A DNA stretch of 64,000 bases from Nonomuraea sediminis (GTDB taxonomy: Bacteria > Actinomycetota > Actinomycetes > Streptosporangiales > Streptosporangiaceae), in NCBI RefSeq assembly GCF_018531495.1, contig NZ_JAHDTI010000003.1:124001-188000 (forward strand), in the 5' to 3' direction. This document shows positions 1-8,276 of this stretch, one piece after another. The position numbers were made by a program, and so were the translations under genes. The notes below the pieces were generated by a model. The model did not search any database, was not told where the DNA came from, and was given only the letters and a program-made list of their open reading frames with translations. The stretch's first letter is position 1. Each line of letters opens with the position of its first letter.

Positions 1-2
1 AC

Positions 3-791
3 ACCGCCGACGTCTACCCGGCCTGGGCCACGGGCGAGTCCACGTCCGAGACGATCATCGGCGAGTGGATGGTCAAGCGCGGCAACCGCGACAAGATCGT
101 GCTGGCCACGAAGGTGGGCATGCTCCAGGGCCTGCAGGGGCTGGCGCCCAGGACGATCCGCACCGCGGTGGAGAACTCGCTGCGGCGCCTGCGCACCGAC
201 CGCATCGACCTGTACTGGGCGCACGTCGACGACCGCGACACGCCGCTGGCCGAGTCGCTGGCCGCCTTCGACGCGCTGATCCGCGAGGGCAAGGTCCGTT
301 ACATCGGCGCCTCCAACTACGACGCCGTCCGCCTGGCCGAGGCGCTGCGGATCTCCGACGAGGAGGGCCTGGCCAGGTACGTGGCGCTCCAGCAGCCCTA
401 CAACCTGGTCGAGCGCGGCTACGAGGGCGCGCTGCGCGAGGTGGCCTCCCGCGAGGGCCTGTCGAGCACGCCGTACTTCGGGCTGGCCCGCGGCTTCCTG
501 ACGGGCAAGTACGCGCCGGGCGTGCCCGTGGACAGCCCGCGGGCCGGGCAGGCCTCTGAGTACCTGCGGACCGAGCGCGGCCCGAAGGTGCTCGACACGC
601 TGGCCAAGGTGGCCGCCGAGCGCGGCACCGAGCCTGCGGCCGTCGCCCTGGCGTGGCTGGCCGCCCAGCCGACGGTCACCGCGCCCATCGCGAGCGCCAG
701 GAACGTCACCCAGCTCCAGGCGCTGCTCGCCGCCACCACGGTCACGCTCGGCCGGGACGAACTCGCGCTCCTGGACACGGCCTCGACATAG
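3..791 (+). CDS. Aldo/keto reductase, 5' truncated by window edge
   Basis: This is an NADPH-dependent aldo/keto reductase of the YajO/Tas-like type, a cytosolic enzyme reducing aldehydes or ketones. The open frame runs from the first bases of the window, so the start lies to the left. The visible part holds the family's catalytic residues in order: the active-site Tyr in TADVY, the Lys in VLATKVG, and the His in LYWAHVDD, followed by the barrel strand motif [11 protein letters not shown]. The C-terminal segment [12 protein letters not shown] is the usual cofactor-binding stretch. The substrate cannot be predicted. A promoter-like sequence follows directly, so the next gene pair is probably a separate transcription unit. 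Confidence 0.9.
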   Translation, partial: TADVYPAWATGESTSETIIGEWMVKRGNRDKIVLATKVGMLQGLQGLAPRTIRTAVENSLRRLRTDRIDLYWAHVDDRDTPLAESLAAFDALIREGKVRYIGASNYDAVRLAEALRISDEEGLARYVALQQPYNLVERGYEGALREVASREGLSSTPYFGLARGFLTGKYAPGVPVDSPRAGQASEYLRTERGPKVLDTLAKVAAERGTEPAAVALAWLAAQPTVTAPIASARNVTQLQALLAATTVTLGRDELALLDTAST

Positions 792-796
792 TGTAG

Positions 797-824
797 TTGC
801 GGAACGTTACCGATGGATTACTAT
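797..824 (+). promoter_or_regulatory. Predicted sigma70-type promoter
   Basis: TTGCGG at 797-802 and TACTAT at 819-824 are separated by 16 bp in a locally AT-richer stretch just after the reductase stop codon. This spacing and composition fit a housekeeping promoter for the coiled-coil and collagen-like gene pair. It is a prediction by eye only. Confidence 0.45.
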
Positions 825-862
825 TAGCGATCCTGGCCGTTCCCCCTGTCCCGGAGTCCACC

Positions 863-1186
863 ATGGCCGAAGAGCCATCGACGGGCGAGCTCGCGCGCCG
901 CCTGGCCGACCTCCAGCGCGCGCTCCCGAGGCTGATGTCTCAGGAGTTATTCGTGGCCGAGCAGCGAGCTGTCGAGCGCCGCTTCACCACCGTCGAGCGC
1001 GACCTCGAGGACCTCGAGGATCGCCTCGGTGGCGAGATCAAGTCGCTGCTGGCGCGCCTGGAGGCGCGCGAACGCGACCGCGGCGCCAACTGGCGGCAGA
1101 GCGTCTACGCCGGGGTGATCCCGGCGGCGCTGCTGCTGGTGTCCCTGTTGGTCCAGATCTGGCTGACCGCGAAGGGCACCGCGTGA
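863..1186 (+). CDS. Small coiled-coil protein with C-terminal membrane helix
   Basis: The product is 107 residues from the ATG at 863. An upstream in-frame TTG at 797 is less likely because it lies inside the predicted promoter. Residues about 8-75 are charged and heptad-like ([27 protein letters not shown]), suggesting a coiled coil. A hydrophobic segment near the C-terminus ([20 protein letters not shown]) is one membrane helix. The stop overlaps the GTG start of the collagen-like gene by 4 nt, so the two are translationally coupled and probably act together. Function is unknown. From memory, similar coiled-coil/TM plus collagen-like pairs occur near tail genes of actinobacteriophages, so a phage origin is possible but not shown here. 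Confidence 0.6.
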   Translation: MAEEPSTGELARRLADLQRALPRLMSQELFVAEQRAVERRFTTVERDLEDLEDRLGGEIKSLLARLEARERDRGANWRQSVYAGVIPAALLLVSLLVQIWLTAKGTA

Positions 1187-1782
1187 GTACCAGCAGGTTC
1201 CGCCTGACGCGCCGCGACCTGGCGCTCTTCGTGACCATCGCCATCCTGATGGCCCTGGCCCTGTGGGTGTCGGCCGCCATCCGCGAGCTCGGCGCGCAGT
1301 TGCAGGCCGCGCAGCATGACCGCGAGATCCTCTTCCAGCAGGTGCGGCAGCTCGGCGGCGTCCCCAAGGTGGGCGAGCGGGGCAGCCGGGGGCTTCCCGG
1401 CCTGCCCGGATTGCGCGGGTTCCAGGGTCCGGCCGGGCCTCAGGGGTTGCCCGGCTCACCCGGCTCACCTGGACCGGCCGGATCGCCCGGGCCCACCGGG
1501 TCGCCAGGACCTTCGGGGTCCCCCGGACCCGCCGGGCCGCCCGGGCCGCCGGGGCCCGCGGTCTACTGCGTGCCGGGGTCCGCGGGGGCGGGGTGGCGGT
1601 GCGGTGCGAGTCCGCCTGCCGTACCGCCGGGGACGGTTCCGCCTGCCGCCAGGGTGGTACCGACGCCGACGCCGACGCCGTCGTTGACTCCTAGCCCGAC
1701 GCCTTCCGGTGAGTGCGGGCTGGCGCTGCGCAGGACCTCGCTGATCAATCTCTGCCTGCTGTCTCCCAGTCCTCGCCCGTAG
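1183..1782 (+). CDS. Membrane-anchored collagen-like protein
   Basis: A 199-residue protein starting at a GTG that overlaps the preceding stop. The basic N-terminus is followed by one membrane helix (residues about 12-33) and a helical stalk (33-60). Residues 64-126 then form 21 uninterrupted Gly-X-Y triplets rich in proline ([12 protein letters not shown]), the hallmark of a collagen triple helix. After it come two cysteines and a Pro/Thr segment ([15 protein letters not shown]). The layout suggests a trimeric stalk exposed on the outside of the membrane, or a domesticated phage collagen-like protein. No enzymatic domain is present. The last ~25 residues look unstructured. Confidence 0.7.
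   Translation: MSTSRFRLTRRDLALFVTIAILMALALWVSAAIRELGAQLQAAQHDREILFQQVRQLGGVPKVGERGSRGLPGLPGLRGFQGPAGPQGLPGSPGSPGPAGSPGPTGSPGPSGSPGPAGPPGPPGPAVYCVPGSAGAGWRCGASPPAVPPGTVPPAARVVPTPTPTPSLTPSPTPSGECGLALRRTSLINLCLLSPSPRP
1372..1560 (+). repeat. Coding Gly-X-Y triplet repeat (21 units)
   Basis: Twenty-one consecutive codon triplets each begin with a glycine codon and encode the collagen-like region. The later units alternate between GSP and GPx, giving a short-period, G/C-rich repeat that could change length by slippage. Confidence 0.85.
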
Positions 1783-1825
1783 GTTGCTACGGTTCGCAGG
1801 GAAGTCTCGGCGGCGAGGAGGGCGA

Positions 1826-2656
1826 ATGTCCAGAGTCTGCGTGACCGGCGCCGCGGGAACGGCGGGCCGCGCCATCGTCCTCGACCTGCTGGCCCACGGC
1901 CACGAGGTCGTCGCCACGGACCTGAGGACCGCGGGCGGCGAGGACGTCATGCAGGCCGACCTCACCCAGTACGGCGCGGCGGTCGAGGTCCTGACGGGGG
2001 TGGACGCCGTGGTCCACATGGCCAACATCCCCGCCCCCGGGCTGCGCACCCCGGCCACCACCTACGCCGACAACACCACGATGAACGCCAACGTGTTCCT
2101 GGCGGCCGCGCAGCTCGGGCTGAGCCGGGTGGTGTGGGCCTCCAGCGAGACGACGCTCGGCCTGCCGTTCGACACCCCGCCCCGCTACGCGCCCGTGGAC
2201 GAGGACCACTACCCGTACCCGACCTCGACCTACGCCCTGTCCAAGGTCGTCGGCGAGACCACGGCCGCGCACGTCGCCGAGTGGTCCGGGATCCCGTTCG
2301 TGGGGCTGCGCTTCTCCAACATCTTCACCGAGGACGACTACGTCCACGTGCCCGCCTTCTGGTCCGACGCGCGCTCGCGGCGCTGGAACCTGTGGGGGTA
2401 CATCGACCACAGGGACGTGGCGACCTCGTGCCGGCTCGCGCTGGAGGCGCCGCTCACCGGCGCGAGCAGCTTCATCATCGCCGCCGCCGACACGATCATG
2501 AACCGGCCGTCGGCCGACCTCATGGCCGAGGTCTATCCCGGCGTGCCGATCAGGGGCGACCTTCCCGAGTACGGCACACTGCTGTCGATCGCCAGGGCCC
2601 GCGAGTCGCTCGGCTTCACCCCCGCCCACTCCTGGCGCGACCACCTCCCCCACTGA
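1826..2656 (+). CDS. NAD-dependent epimerase/dehydratase (extended SDR)
   Basis: A 276-residue extended short-chain dehydrogenase/reductase. ATG 1826 is chosen because a strong purine-rich RBS (GGCGAGGAGG) lies just upstream; an in-frame TTG at 1784 has no such support. The Rossmann motif is VTGAAGTAGRA at the N-terminus. An acidic residue ends strand 2 (VATDLR), which favours NAD(H). The catalytic Ser (WASSETT) and the YxxxK pair (YALSKVVGE) are intact. Members of this group act on nucleotide sugars or uronic acids, but the substrate cannot be assigned from the sequence. The gene stands alone, with a repeat-filled spacer downstream. Confidence 0.85.
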   Translation: MSRVCVTGAAGTAGRAIVLDLLAHGHEVVATDLRTAGGEDVMQADLTQYGAAVEVLTGVDAVVHMANIPAPGLRTPATTYADNTTMNANVFLAAAQLGLSRVVWASSETTLGLPFDTPPRYAPVDEDHYPYPTSTYALSKVVGETTAAHVAEWSGIPFVGLRFSNIFTEDDYVHVPAFWSDARSRRWNLWGYIDHRDVATSCRLALEAPLTGASSFIIAAADTIMNRPSADLMAEVYPGVPIRGDLPEYGTLLSIARARESLGFTPAHSWRDHLPH

Positions 2657-2671
2657 CCACCACCTCTTCTC

Positions 2672-2816
2672 TTGCAGCGAGCCTCCTTCTTCTTTTGCAG
2701 CGAGCCTTCTTTCTTGTACGGCGAGCCGCACCACCGGCCGCCCGCCGCACTTCGGCTCAGGACCCGCGCCCGGCGCTTCCGGCGAGTCGAGGCCACTTAC
2801 CCGCCGCTACGACGCC
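2672..2816 (+). repeat. Dispersed intergenic repeat, copy A
   Basis: This lies in the 425-bp spacer between the epimerase and the GGPP synthase genes. Two copies of TTGCAGCGAGCCT (2672-2684, 2695-2707) and a related TTGTACGGCGAGCC (2714-2727) lead into a ~107-bp body (2710-2816). The body aligns with 59597-59704 at roughly 84% identity by hand count. No credible protein is encoded. It lies between the ends of two converging genes, as does the second copy. Confidence 0.7.
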
Positions 2817-2866
2817 TTCTGGGCGTGGATCCCGGGGGCACCATTCCAGGAGACCCCCGAGCCGGA

Positions 2867-3040
2867 GCGCGGGCGTTCCCGCGGAGGGTCGACTGAGCGT
2901 GGATGTTGTCCAGCAGGACGAACGGCCGCAGCGCGGGCACTATCGAGCAGGACGAGCGGCCGCAGCGCGGGCGTTCCCGCAGAGGGCCGACGGTCCGAGC
3001 GCGGGCGTTGTCGAGCAGGACGAACGGCCGCAGCGCGGGC
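2867..3040 (+). repeat. Imperfect ~100-bp tandem duplication
   Basis: A unit beginning GCGCGGGCGTTCCCGC occurs at 2867 and again at 2965. The motif AGCAGGACGAACGGCCGCAG and close variants occur three times (within 2905-2938, 2939-2972 and 3007-3040). Spacing of about 98-102 bp indicates a tandem duplication with an extra partial copy. Nothing in it resembles a gene. It fills the rest of the spacer up to the GGPP synthase stop. Confidence 0.65.
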
Positions 3041-3081
3041 GTCGTCGGGTAGGGCCGGTGGTTCGGTGTCGGCCTTGAGGG

Positions 3082-4095
3082 CTAGTGGGTGCGGTGGACC
3101 AGGGCCGCGCACAAGGCGTGCAGGGAGTCGGCCTCGGGCAGCGTGTCGCGCAGGGTGGTGAGCGCGGCGGTCAGGTGGGACTCGGCCAGGTCCAGGGCCG
3201 TGGCGCGCCCGCCGGCGCGCTCGATGAGCTCGGCCGCTTCGCGGTGATCCTCGTCCGAGGTCTCCACACCGAGCAGGGCGGCCAGCTCCGGGCTCACCGG
3301 CAGAGCGGCCAGCACGGGAAGGGTCTTCTTGGCACGCCGTAGATCGCTGTAGACAGGTTTGCCCGTCTGCGAGGGATCGCCCCAGATGCCCAGCAGGTCG
3401 TCGGCGATCTGGAACGCGACACCCAGGTCGCGCCCCATCTGCCACATCGGCTCCGCCAGCGACGGCGCCCCGCCCAGGATCACGCCCAACGACGCGGCGG
3501 CCGCCAGCAGCGAACCGGTCTTGCCCGCCGCCATCTCGGTGTACTCGGCCACCGTCACCGCCTCGGGACCGATCCAAGGCCGGTCCTCGAAGGCCATGTC
3601 CAGCGTCTGCCCGTGCACCAGGTCGATCAGCGCGCTGGACAGGTACCGCCCCGCCAGCGGATCCCCCTCCCGCGCCAGCCGCCCGATCGCCAGCGCCAGC
3701 AGCGCGTCGCCCGCCAGGATCGCCGGCCCCACCCCGTAGGCCTTCCACAGCGCCGGCCGGTGCCGGCGCCGCTCGTCCCGGTCGATGATGTCGTCGTGCA
3801 CCAGCGAGAACGCGTGCACCAACTCCACCGCCACGGCCCCCGGCAACGCCGCCTCCGCCGTCGCGCCCACAGCCTCGGCCGCCAGCATCGCGATCGCCGG
3901 CCGCAGACTCTTCCCCCCGTCCCCCTCATACGGCCGTCCGTCCACGTCAGCCCACCCCAACGTGAACGAGGCCATCCGCTCCCCCCACGGATGCAGCCCA
4001 GCGATCGCCTCCCGCAGCGCGGGCTCGGCCAGCCGCCGCACCCTCAGCAGTTCGTCCTCCCCGGACCAAGATGTACGCGAGTGCCCAGGATCCAT
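3082..4095 (-). CDS. Polyprenyl diphosphate synthase (probable GGPP synthase)
   Basis: A 337-residue all-trans isoprenyl diphosphate synthase, cytosolic and Mg-dependent, condensing IPP with allylic diphosphates. The first Asp-rich motif is DDIID at residues 101-105 and the second is DDLLGIWGD at 232-240. The chain-length region before the first motif (HAFSLVH) has no extra bulky insertion. The ATG at 4095 has a good AGGAG site. It is divergent from the P450 gene and sits beside two diterpene cyclases, so geranylgeranyl diphosphate is the expected product and would feed the class II cyclase. Chain length is inferred from context, not proven by sequence. Confidence 0.88.
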   Translation of the reverse strand: MDPGHSRTSWSGEDELLRVRRLAEPALREAIAGLHPWGERMASFTLGWADVDGRPYEGDGGKSLRPAIAMLAAEAVGATAEAALPGAVAVELVHAFSLVHDDIIDRDERRRHRPALWKAYGVGPAILAGDALLALAIGRLAREGDPLAGRYLSSALIDLVHGQTLDMAFEDRPWIGPEAVTVAEYTEMAAGKTGSLLAAAASLGVILGGAPSLAEPMWQMGRDLGVAFQIADDLLGIWGDPSQTGKPVYSDLRRAKKTLPVLAALPVSPELAALLGVETSDEDHREAAELIERAGGRATALDLAESHLTAALTTLRDTLPEADSLHALCAALVHRTH

Positions 4096-4119
4096 CGGGT
4101 GCTCCTACCTTGTCCGATC

Positions 4120-4149
4120 TTGAGATACCACAGACGATCATGTGATACT
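4120..4149 (+). promoter_or_regulatory. Predicted promoter of the P450-cyclase operon
   Basis: TTGAGA (4120-4125) and GATACT (4144-4149) are spaced 18 bp apart in the short divergent region between the GGPP synthase and P450 genes. This region is markedly AT-richer than its surroundings. Predicted by eye. Confidence 0.45.
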
Positions 4150-4188
4150 TACCCAGAGAAACTACTTTTGTCCTGAAATATCCGGCAT

Positions 4189-5619
4189 ATGAGACCGGGA
4201 CTTTGCGCTGCCGAGGCCGCACAGGGTGGGGAGATCGCGACCTTGTCTCTTGACATCGAACCCATCGAGACCAGGACCTCACGAGAGTTACCCTTCCACC
4301 GGGTCGTACCCCGCCTGCTCAAGGATCCGGTGACCGAGCTGGCGAAGATGGGCTGCGAGAACGACGGCCGCATCGTCCGCCTCAATGTGGGACCGTTCCG
4401 CCCTTACCTGGTGTCCCACCCCGACGACGTCCAGAAGGTGATCAAGACCGACTGGGAGAACTTCGTCAGAGCAGGCATGTTCTGGAGGCCCGTCTGGCGC
4501 GTGACCGGCCGGGGCATCGTCGGCGAGGGCCTGGACTGGGAGACCAGCAGGCGCATCCTGCAGCCGCTGTTCACCACGCGCTACATCGCCTCGCTCGGCC
4601 GCCAGATGGCCGACGTCATCGCCGCCGGCGTCGCCGAACTGGACGAGCCCGCCCGCGCCGGGCAGCCGGTCGACAGCGCGCTCCACATGAACAGGATCGT
4701 CAACCGGGTCATCATCCAGGTCCTGTTCGGCGGGCGGATCCCCGCCGAGTTGGGCGAGCGGCTGGCCCCGGAGTTCACCACCTGCGCGAGCTCGATCGCC
4801 TTCCGCCTGCTGCTGCCGACCGTCCCCTACTCGGTCAGGATCCCCGGCGACCGCGCATTCCTGAGGGCACTGAAGCAGATCGACGACATCATCTATCCGC
4901 TGATCGACGCCGCCATGCGCGAGAGCTCCGTCGAGGGCGACGACGTGCTCTCGCACGTGCTGCGCGCGCGTACGGCCGGCGGCCTCGGCGCCGACCTGCG
5001 CAGGCAACTGCGCGACGACGTGGTCAGCATCTACGGCACCGCCTCCGAGACCACCGCGATGTCGCTGACCTGGCTCTGGAGCGTTCTGCACGACCACCCT
5101 CAGGTGATGACCAGGCTGCGCGCCGAGATCGACGAGGTGGTCGGCGCCGGACCCGTGCAGCCGGAGCACATTCCCCGGCTCACCTACCTGCATACGGTGC
5201 TGCAGGAGCTGTTGCGCGTGTACCCGGCCGCCTGGCTGGTCCCCCGGCAGGTCAAGCAGGACACGGAGCTCGGCGGCGTGCGCATCGGGAGCGGATCCCA
5301 GCTGCTCATCAGCCCCTACACCACCCATCGGCTGGAGGAGTTCTGGGAGCGTCCGCTGGACTTCGACCCGGGCCGATGGGATCCGGACAAGGCCGAGCGC
5401 CGGCACCGCTACGCCTACTTCCCCTTCGGCGGCGGCCCGCACGTCTGCCTGGGCCAGCACCTGTTCTACATGGAGGCACCGCTCGTGATCGCGAACATCC
5501 TCAGCAGGTACCACACGGAGGTGGCAAACCCGCAGCCGCTGACCCCGGCTCCGGGAGCCTCCGTGCGGCCCAAGGAGCAGATCCTGCTGACGCTGCGCCC
5601 GATCCACCAGACGCGGTAG
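4189..5619 (+). CDS. Cytochrome P450
   Basis: A 476-residue P450 (about 458 if translation starts at TTG 4243, which has a better GGGGAG site than ATG 4189). The I-helix oxygen-activation region reads YGTASETTAM, a variant of the usual AGxET/S. The K-helix ExxR is ELLR near residue 341-344. The haem-binding loop is FPFGGGPHVCLG with the axial Cys at about residue 420. Residues before it show the usual PERF-region substitute (FDPGRWDPDKAERR). It lies 7 nt upstream of the class II cyclase, so it is probably co-transcribed and oxidises the diterpene scaffold. It needs a ferredoxin and reductase, which are not encoded in this window. Confidence 0.93.
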   Translation: MRPGLCAAEAAQGGEIATLSLDIEPIETRTSRELPFHRVVPRLLKDPVTELAKMGCENDGRIVRLNVGPFRPYLVSHPDDVQKVIKTDWENFVRAGMFWRPVWRVTGRGIVGEGLDWETSRRILQPLFTTRYIASLGRQMADVIAAGVAELDEPARAGQPVDSALHMNRIVNRVIIQVLFGGRIPAELGERLAPEFTTCASSIAFRLLLPTVPYSVRIPGDRAFLRALKQIDDIIYPLIDAAMRESSVEGDDVLSHVLRARTAGGLGADLRRQLRDDVVSIYGTASETTAMSLTWLWSVLHDHPQVMTRLRAEIDEVVGAGPVQPEHIPRLTYLHTVLQELLRVYPAAWLVPRQVKQDTELGGVRIGSGSQLLISPYTTHRLEEFWERPLDFDPGRWDPDKAERRHRYAYFPFGGGPHVCLGQHLFYMEAPLVIANILSRYHTEVANPQPLTPAPGASVRPKEQILLTLRPIHQTR

Positions 5620-5626
5620 CCGTACC

Positions 5627-7108
5627 GTGGAGATCGGCAAGGCCGCCGAGGAGCTGGTGAACGGCCTCATGCTCATGCCGTGGGGCCAGGTGTCCGCCTC
5701 GGTGTACGAGACCGGCAGGCTGGTGACACTGGCCCCCTGGCTGGAGGGTCACCGCGAGCGGATCGACTATCTGCTGGATGCCCAGCGGAGCGACGGATCG
5801 TGGGGCGCGCCGGGCGGTTACGGACTGGTGCCCACGCTGAGCGCGACGGAGGCTCTGCTGCGCGTGCAGGTCCGCGGCGACACCCACCCGGCCGAGTCCC
5901 GGCTGCGTCCGGCCGCCGACCGGGGGCTGCGGGTGCTGGACAGCCTGCTGGCCGAGGCCGGCTCGCTGCCGGACACGCCGGCGATCGAGTACCTGGTGCC
6001 CGCGATGCTCGCCCAGATCAACGGCCATCTGCCGGACCCGCTCCCGCTGCCCGCCGGGATGAGCTACGAGCGGCTGCACCTGGTGCGCTCGTGGATCGAG
6101 ACCGGTGCCGACGTGCCGGTGAAGTTGCTGCACGCGCTGGAGATCGCCGGGCCCGCGGCCAGCGGCGCGCCCGCCGTACGGCCGACGCCGATCGGGACGG
6201 TCGGGGCCTCCCCCGCGGCCACCGCCGCCTGGCTCGGGGACGACGCCGAGCCGGGATCGTTCAGCAACGCCCGCGGCCACCTGGAGGCGCTGGCCCGCCG
6301 CCACGGCGGGCCGATGCCCGTCGGGGTGCCGATCACGGTGTTCGAGCGGGGCTGGGTGCTGAGCTGGTTGATGCGCGCGGGCGTGCCGGTGGACGTGCCG
6401 CCGGAGATGGTGGCCGACCTGCGGGCCGCGATCGGCCCCGCGGGCACGTCGGCGGGCGCCGGGCTGCCGGCCGACGCCGACACCACTTCCGTGGCGCTGT
6501 ACGCGCTGGCGCTGCTCGGGACGCCGTACGACCCCGAGTGCCTGTGGGCCTTCCACGCCGGGACGCACTTCTCCACCTGGCTCGGCGAGGACGGCGCGTC
6601 GGTCAGCGTCAACGCGCACGTGCTCGACGCGTTCGGCGCCTACGTCGCCCAGCGGCCGGCCGCCGCGGCCCGCTATGGCCAGGCCATACGGGATCTGTCG
6701 GCCTGGATCCGCGCCAGGCAGCAGCCCGACGGCTCGTGGAGCGACCGCTGGCACGCCTCCGGCTACTACGCGACGGTCGCCTGCGCGCTGGCGCTCGACG
6801 AGTACGGCGGGCCGGAGTCCGCCCCTGCGGTGGACGCGGCGGTGGAGTGGGTGCTGTCGACCCAGCGCGCCGACGGCTCGTGGGGCCGCTGGGGCGGCAC
6901 CGCCGAGGAGACCGCCTACGCGGTGATGGTGTTGCGGCTGGTCCGCGGCGGGGATGAGCCCAGGCGGGCGCAGGCGGTCGCGCGCGGCCTGGTCCACCTG
7001 GTGCAGGCGAGCGACCACCCGCCGCTGTGGCACGACAAGGACCTCTACACCCCGCTGGCGGTGGTCCGCGCGGCCATCATCTCCTCCTCACACCTCGCCC
7101 TGCAGTGA
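5627..7108 (+). CDS. Class II diterpene cyclase (copalyl-diphosphate-synthase type)
   Basis: A 493-residue protonation-initiated terpene cyclase of the squalene-hopene fold. The general-acid motif is DADTT at residues 283-287. This is the DxDTT variant described for the mycobacterial tuberculosinyl diphosphate synthase Rv3377c, rather than the common DxDD. Three QW-type repeats are visible (QRSDGSWG near 53-60, QQPDGSWS, QRADGSWGRWGG), and there is no DDxxD class I site. It should cyclise GGPP to a labdane-type bicyclic diphosphate. The GTG start follows the P450 stop by 7 nt without a clear RBS, suggesting coupling. Its 3' end overlaps the convergent class I synthase by 21 bp. Confidence 0.88.
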   Translation: MEIGKAAEELVNGLMLMPWGQVSASVYETGRLVTLAPWLEGHRERIDYLLDAQRSDGSWGAPGGYGLVPTLSATEALLRVQVRGDTHPAESRLRPAADRGLRVLDSLLAEAGSLPDTPAIEYLVPAMLAQINGHLPDPLPLPAGMSYERLHLVRSWIETGADVPVKLLHALEIAGPAASGAPAVRPTPIGTVGASPAATAAWLGDDAEPGSFSNARGHLEALARRHGGPMPVGVPITVFERGWVLSWLMRAGVPVDVPPEMVADLRAAIGPAGTSAGAGLPADADTTSVALYALALLGTPYDPECLWAFHAGTHFSTWLGEDGASVSVNAHVLDAFGAYVAQRPAAAARYGQAIRDLSAWIRARQQPDGSWSDRWHASGYYATVACALALDEYGGPESAPAVDAAVEWVLSTQRADGSWGRWGGTAEETAYAVMVLRLVRGGDEPRRAQAVARGLVHLVQASDHPPLWHDKDLYTPLAVVRAAIISSSHLALQ

Positions 7109-8107
7109 GCGCAGGTCGCTCTCGAGGTCGTCGACGGTGTAGTCGTGCGTGTCCCTGGCCAGGTACCAGCGGCCGTTGAAGGCCACGCTCCTGCGCTGCC
7201 CGACCGCCACCGGCTTCAGCTCGGCAGGCAGTTCGGCGAGCCGCTCGGTGAAGCGGGCGTCCAGCACGTCGATGTGCGCCGAGACGCGGCGGACCGCCTC
7301 ATGAACGGCGAGTCCCTGGCGTTGGAGGATGGCGATGGAGTTGGGCTTGCCCTCGGCCCGCTCGCGCTCGAAGCTTCTGATGTCGTTGGCCAGCCGCAGG
7401 CAGGTGGCGCCCAGATGGGTGGCCTCCTCGATGGCCGCCCAGTGCCCGGCGCCGGCGGGCAGGGGGCCGAGGATGGCCAGAGCCGCCGCCCACCAGGTGT
7501 GGTAGAGGATCGTGAGCATGCCGTTGGCGACGTAGTCGTCGTAGGAGGGCCAGGGGTCGGCGCCGGAGGCCCAGGCCCGCTCCCGTGCCATGGCCTCCCC
7601 TGCCAGGGCGAGTTGGTCGGCCATGGCCGGCACGTGCACGGGCGCGCCGGGGCGGGCGCGCAGGCGCTCGCACCACTGTGCCCAGGCGCGTACGACCTGC
7701 TCGCCTGACTCCTGTCCCTCTTCTCCCCGGAGGATGGAGACGAGCGCCCCGAACAGGTCCGCGAAGTCCGCCGCGGAACGCCGCCCGACGACGCTGTCGG
7801 CGATGTCGTCCACGCCGAACAGGATCACCGTCAACGCCCCCAGATCGGCGATCTCGTCGCGGGTGCCGTCGGGAAAGGTCGCCGCGGCCGACAGGCAGCT
7901 GAAAGCCAGCCTGCTCGCCGAGCCCGTCCCGTCGGCGTAAAGGGCGGGATAGGACCGCAACATCTCGGCCGCCTTCGGCACCGCCTCCACCGCCGCCCGC
8001 AACACCTTGCCCCGATCCCGCTCCGGCACCCCGGCGAGCTGGTGCGATCCGGCCAGCAGAGTGTCGGCGAGCTCGTTACGGATGTCGAAGTACCCGGGCT
8101 CGTTCAC
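7088..8107 (-). CDS. Class I terpene synthase
   Basis: A 339-residue ionisation-initiated terpene synthase. The metal-binding motifs are DDIAD at residues 100-104 and the NSE triad NDIRSFERE at 241-249, both intact, with a C-terminal ARDTHDY segment where an Arg/Tyr sensor pair is usual. The natural substrate is probably the bicyclic diphosphate made by the neighbouring class II enzyme; that is inferred from the pairing. Its 3' end runs 21 bp into the cyclase gene on the other strand, so the two messages are antisense to each other there. The ATG at 8107 faces the conservon promoter region. Confidence 0.88.
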   Translation of the reverse strand: MNEPGYFDIRNELADTLLAGSHQLAGVPERDRGKVLRAAVEAVPKAAEMLRSYPALYADGTGSASRLAFSCLSAAATFPDGTRDEIADLGALTVILFGVDDIADSVVGRRSAADFADLFGALVSILRGEEGQESGEQVVRAWAQWCERLRARPGAPVHVPAMADQLALAGEAMARERAWASGADPWPSYDDYVANGMLTILYHTWWAAALAILGPLPAGAGHWAAIEEATHLGATCLRLANDIRSFERERAEGKPNSIAILQRQGLAVHEAVRRVSAHIDVLDARFTERLAELPAELKPVAVGQRRSVAFNGRWYLARDTHDYTVDDLESDLRSLQGEV

Positions 8108-8189
8108 CGGATGATCTTATCGATGCCCACCACTGTTTGCCGAAATGGCTGACAAGTCGGCATTACTGATCGCAAAATGTGCATGTTGC

Positions 8190-8219
8190 TTGAGTGAAGA
8201 TCGTTACCCTTGCTAGGGT
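8190..8219 (+). promoter_or_regulatory. Predicted promoter of the conservon operon
   Basis: TTGAGT (8190-8195) and TAGGGT (8214-8219) are spaced 18 bp apart and lie 57 bp upstream of cvnA, leaving a short leader with the RBS-like AGGTAGGT before the start. Confidence 0.45.
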
Positions 8220-8276
8220 GCGGAGGCTGTTCGAGCGGGCCTCCAGCCACCCCAAAACTTCACATCCCAGGTAGGT

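Noticed and set aside
4136-4146. ATCA-TG-TGAT inverted repeat in the GGPP synthase/P450 spacer
   Set aside because: The arms are only 4 bp, and such short repeats are expected by chance in an AT-richer promoter region.
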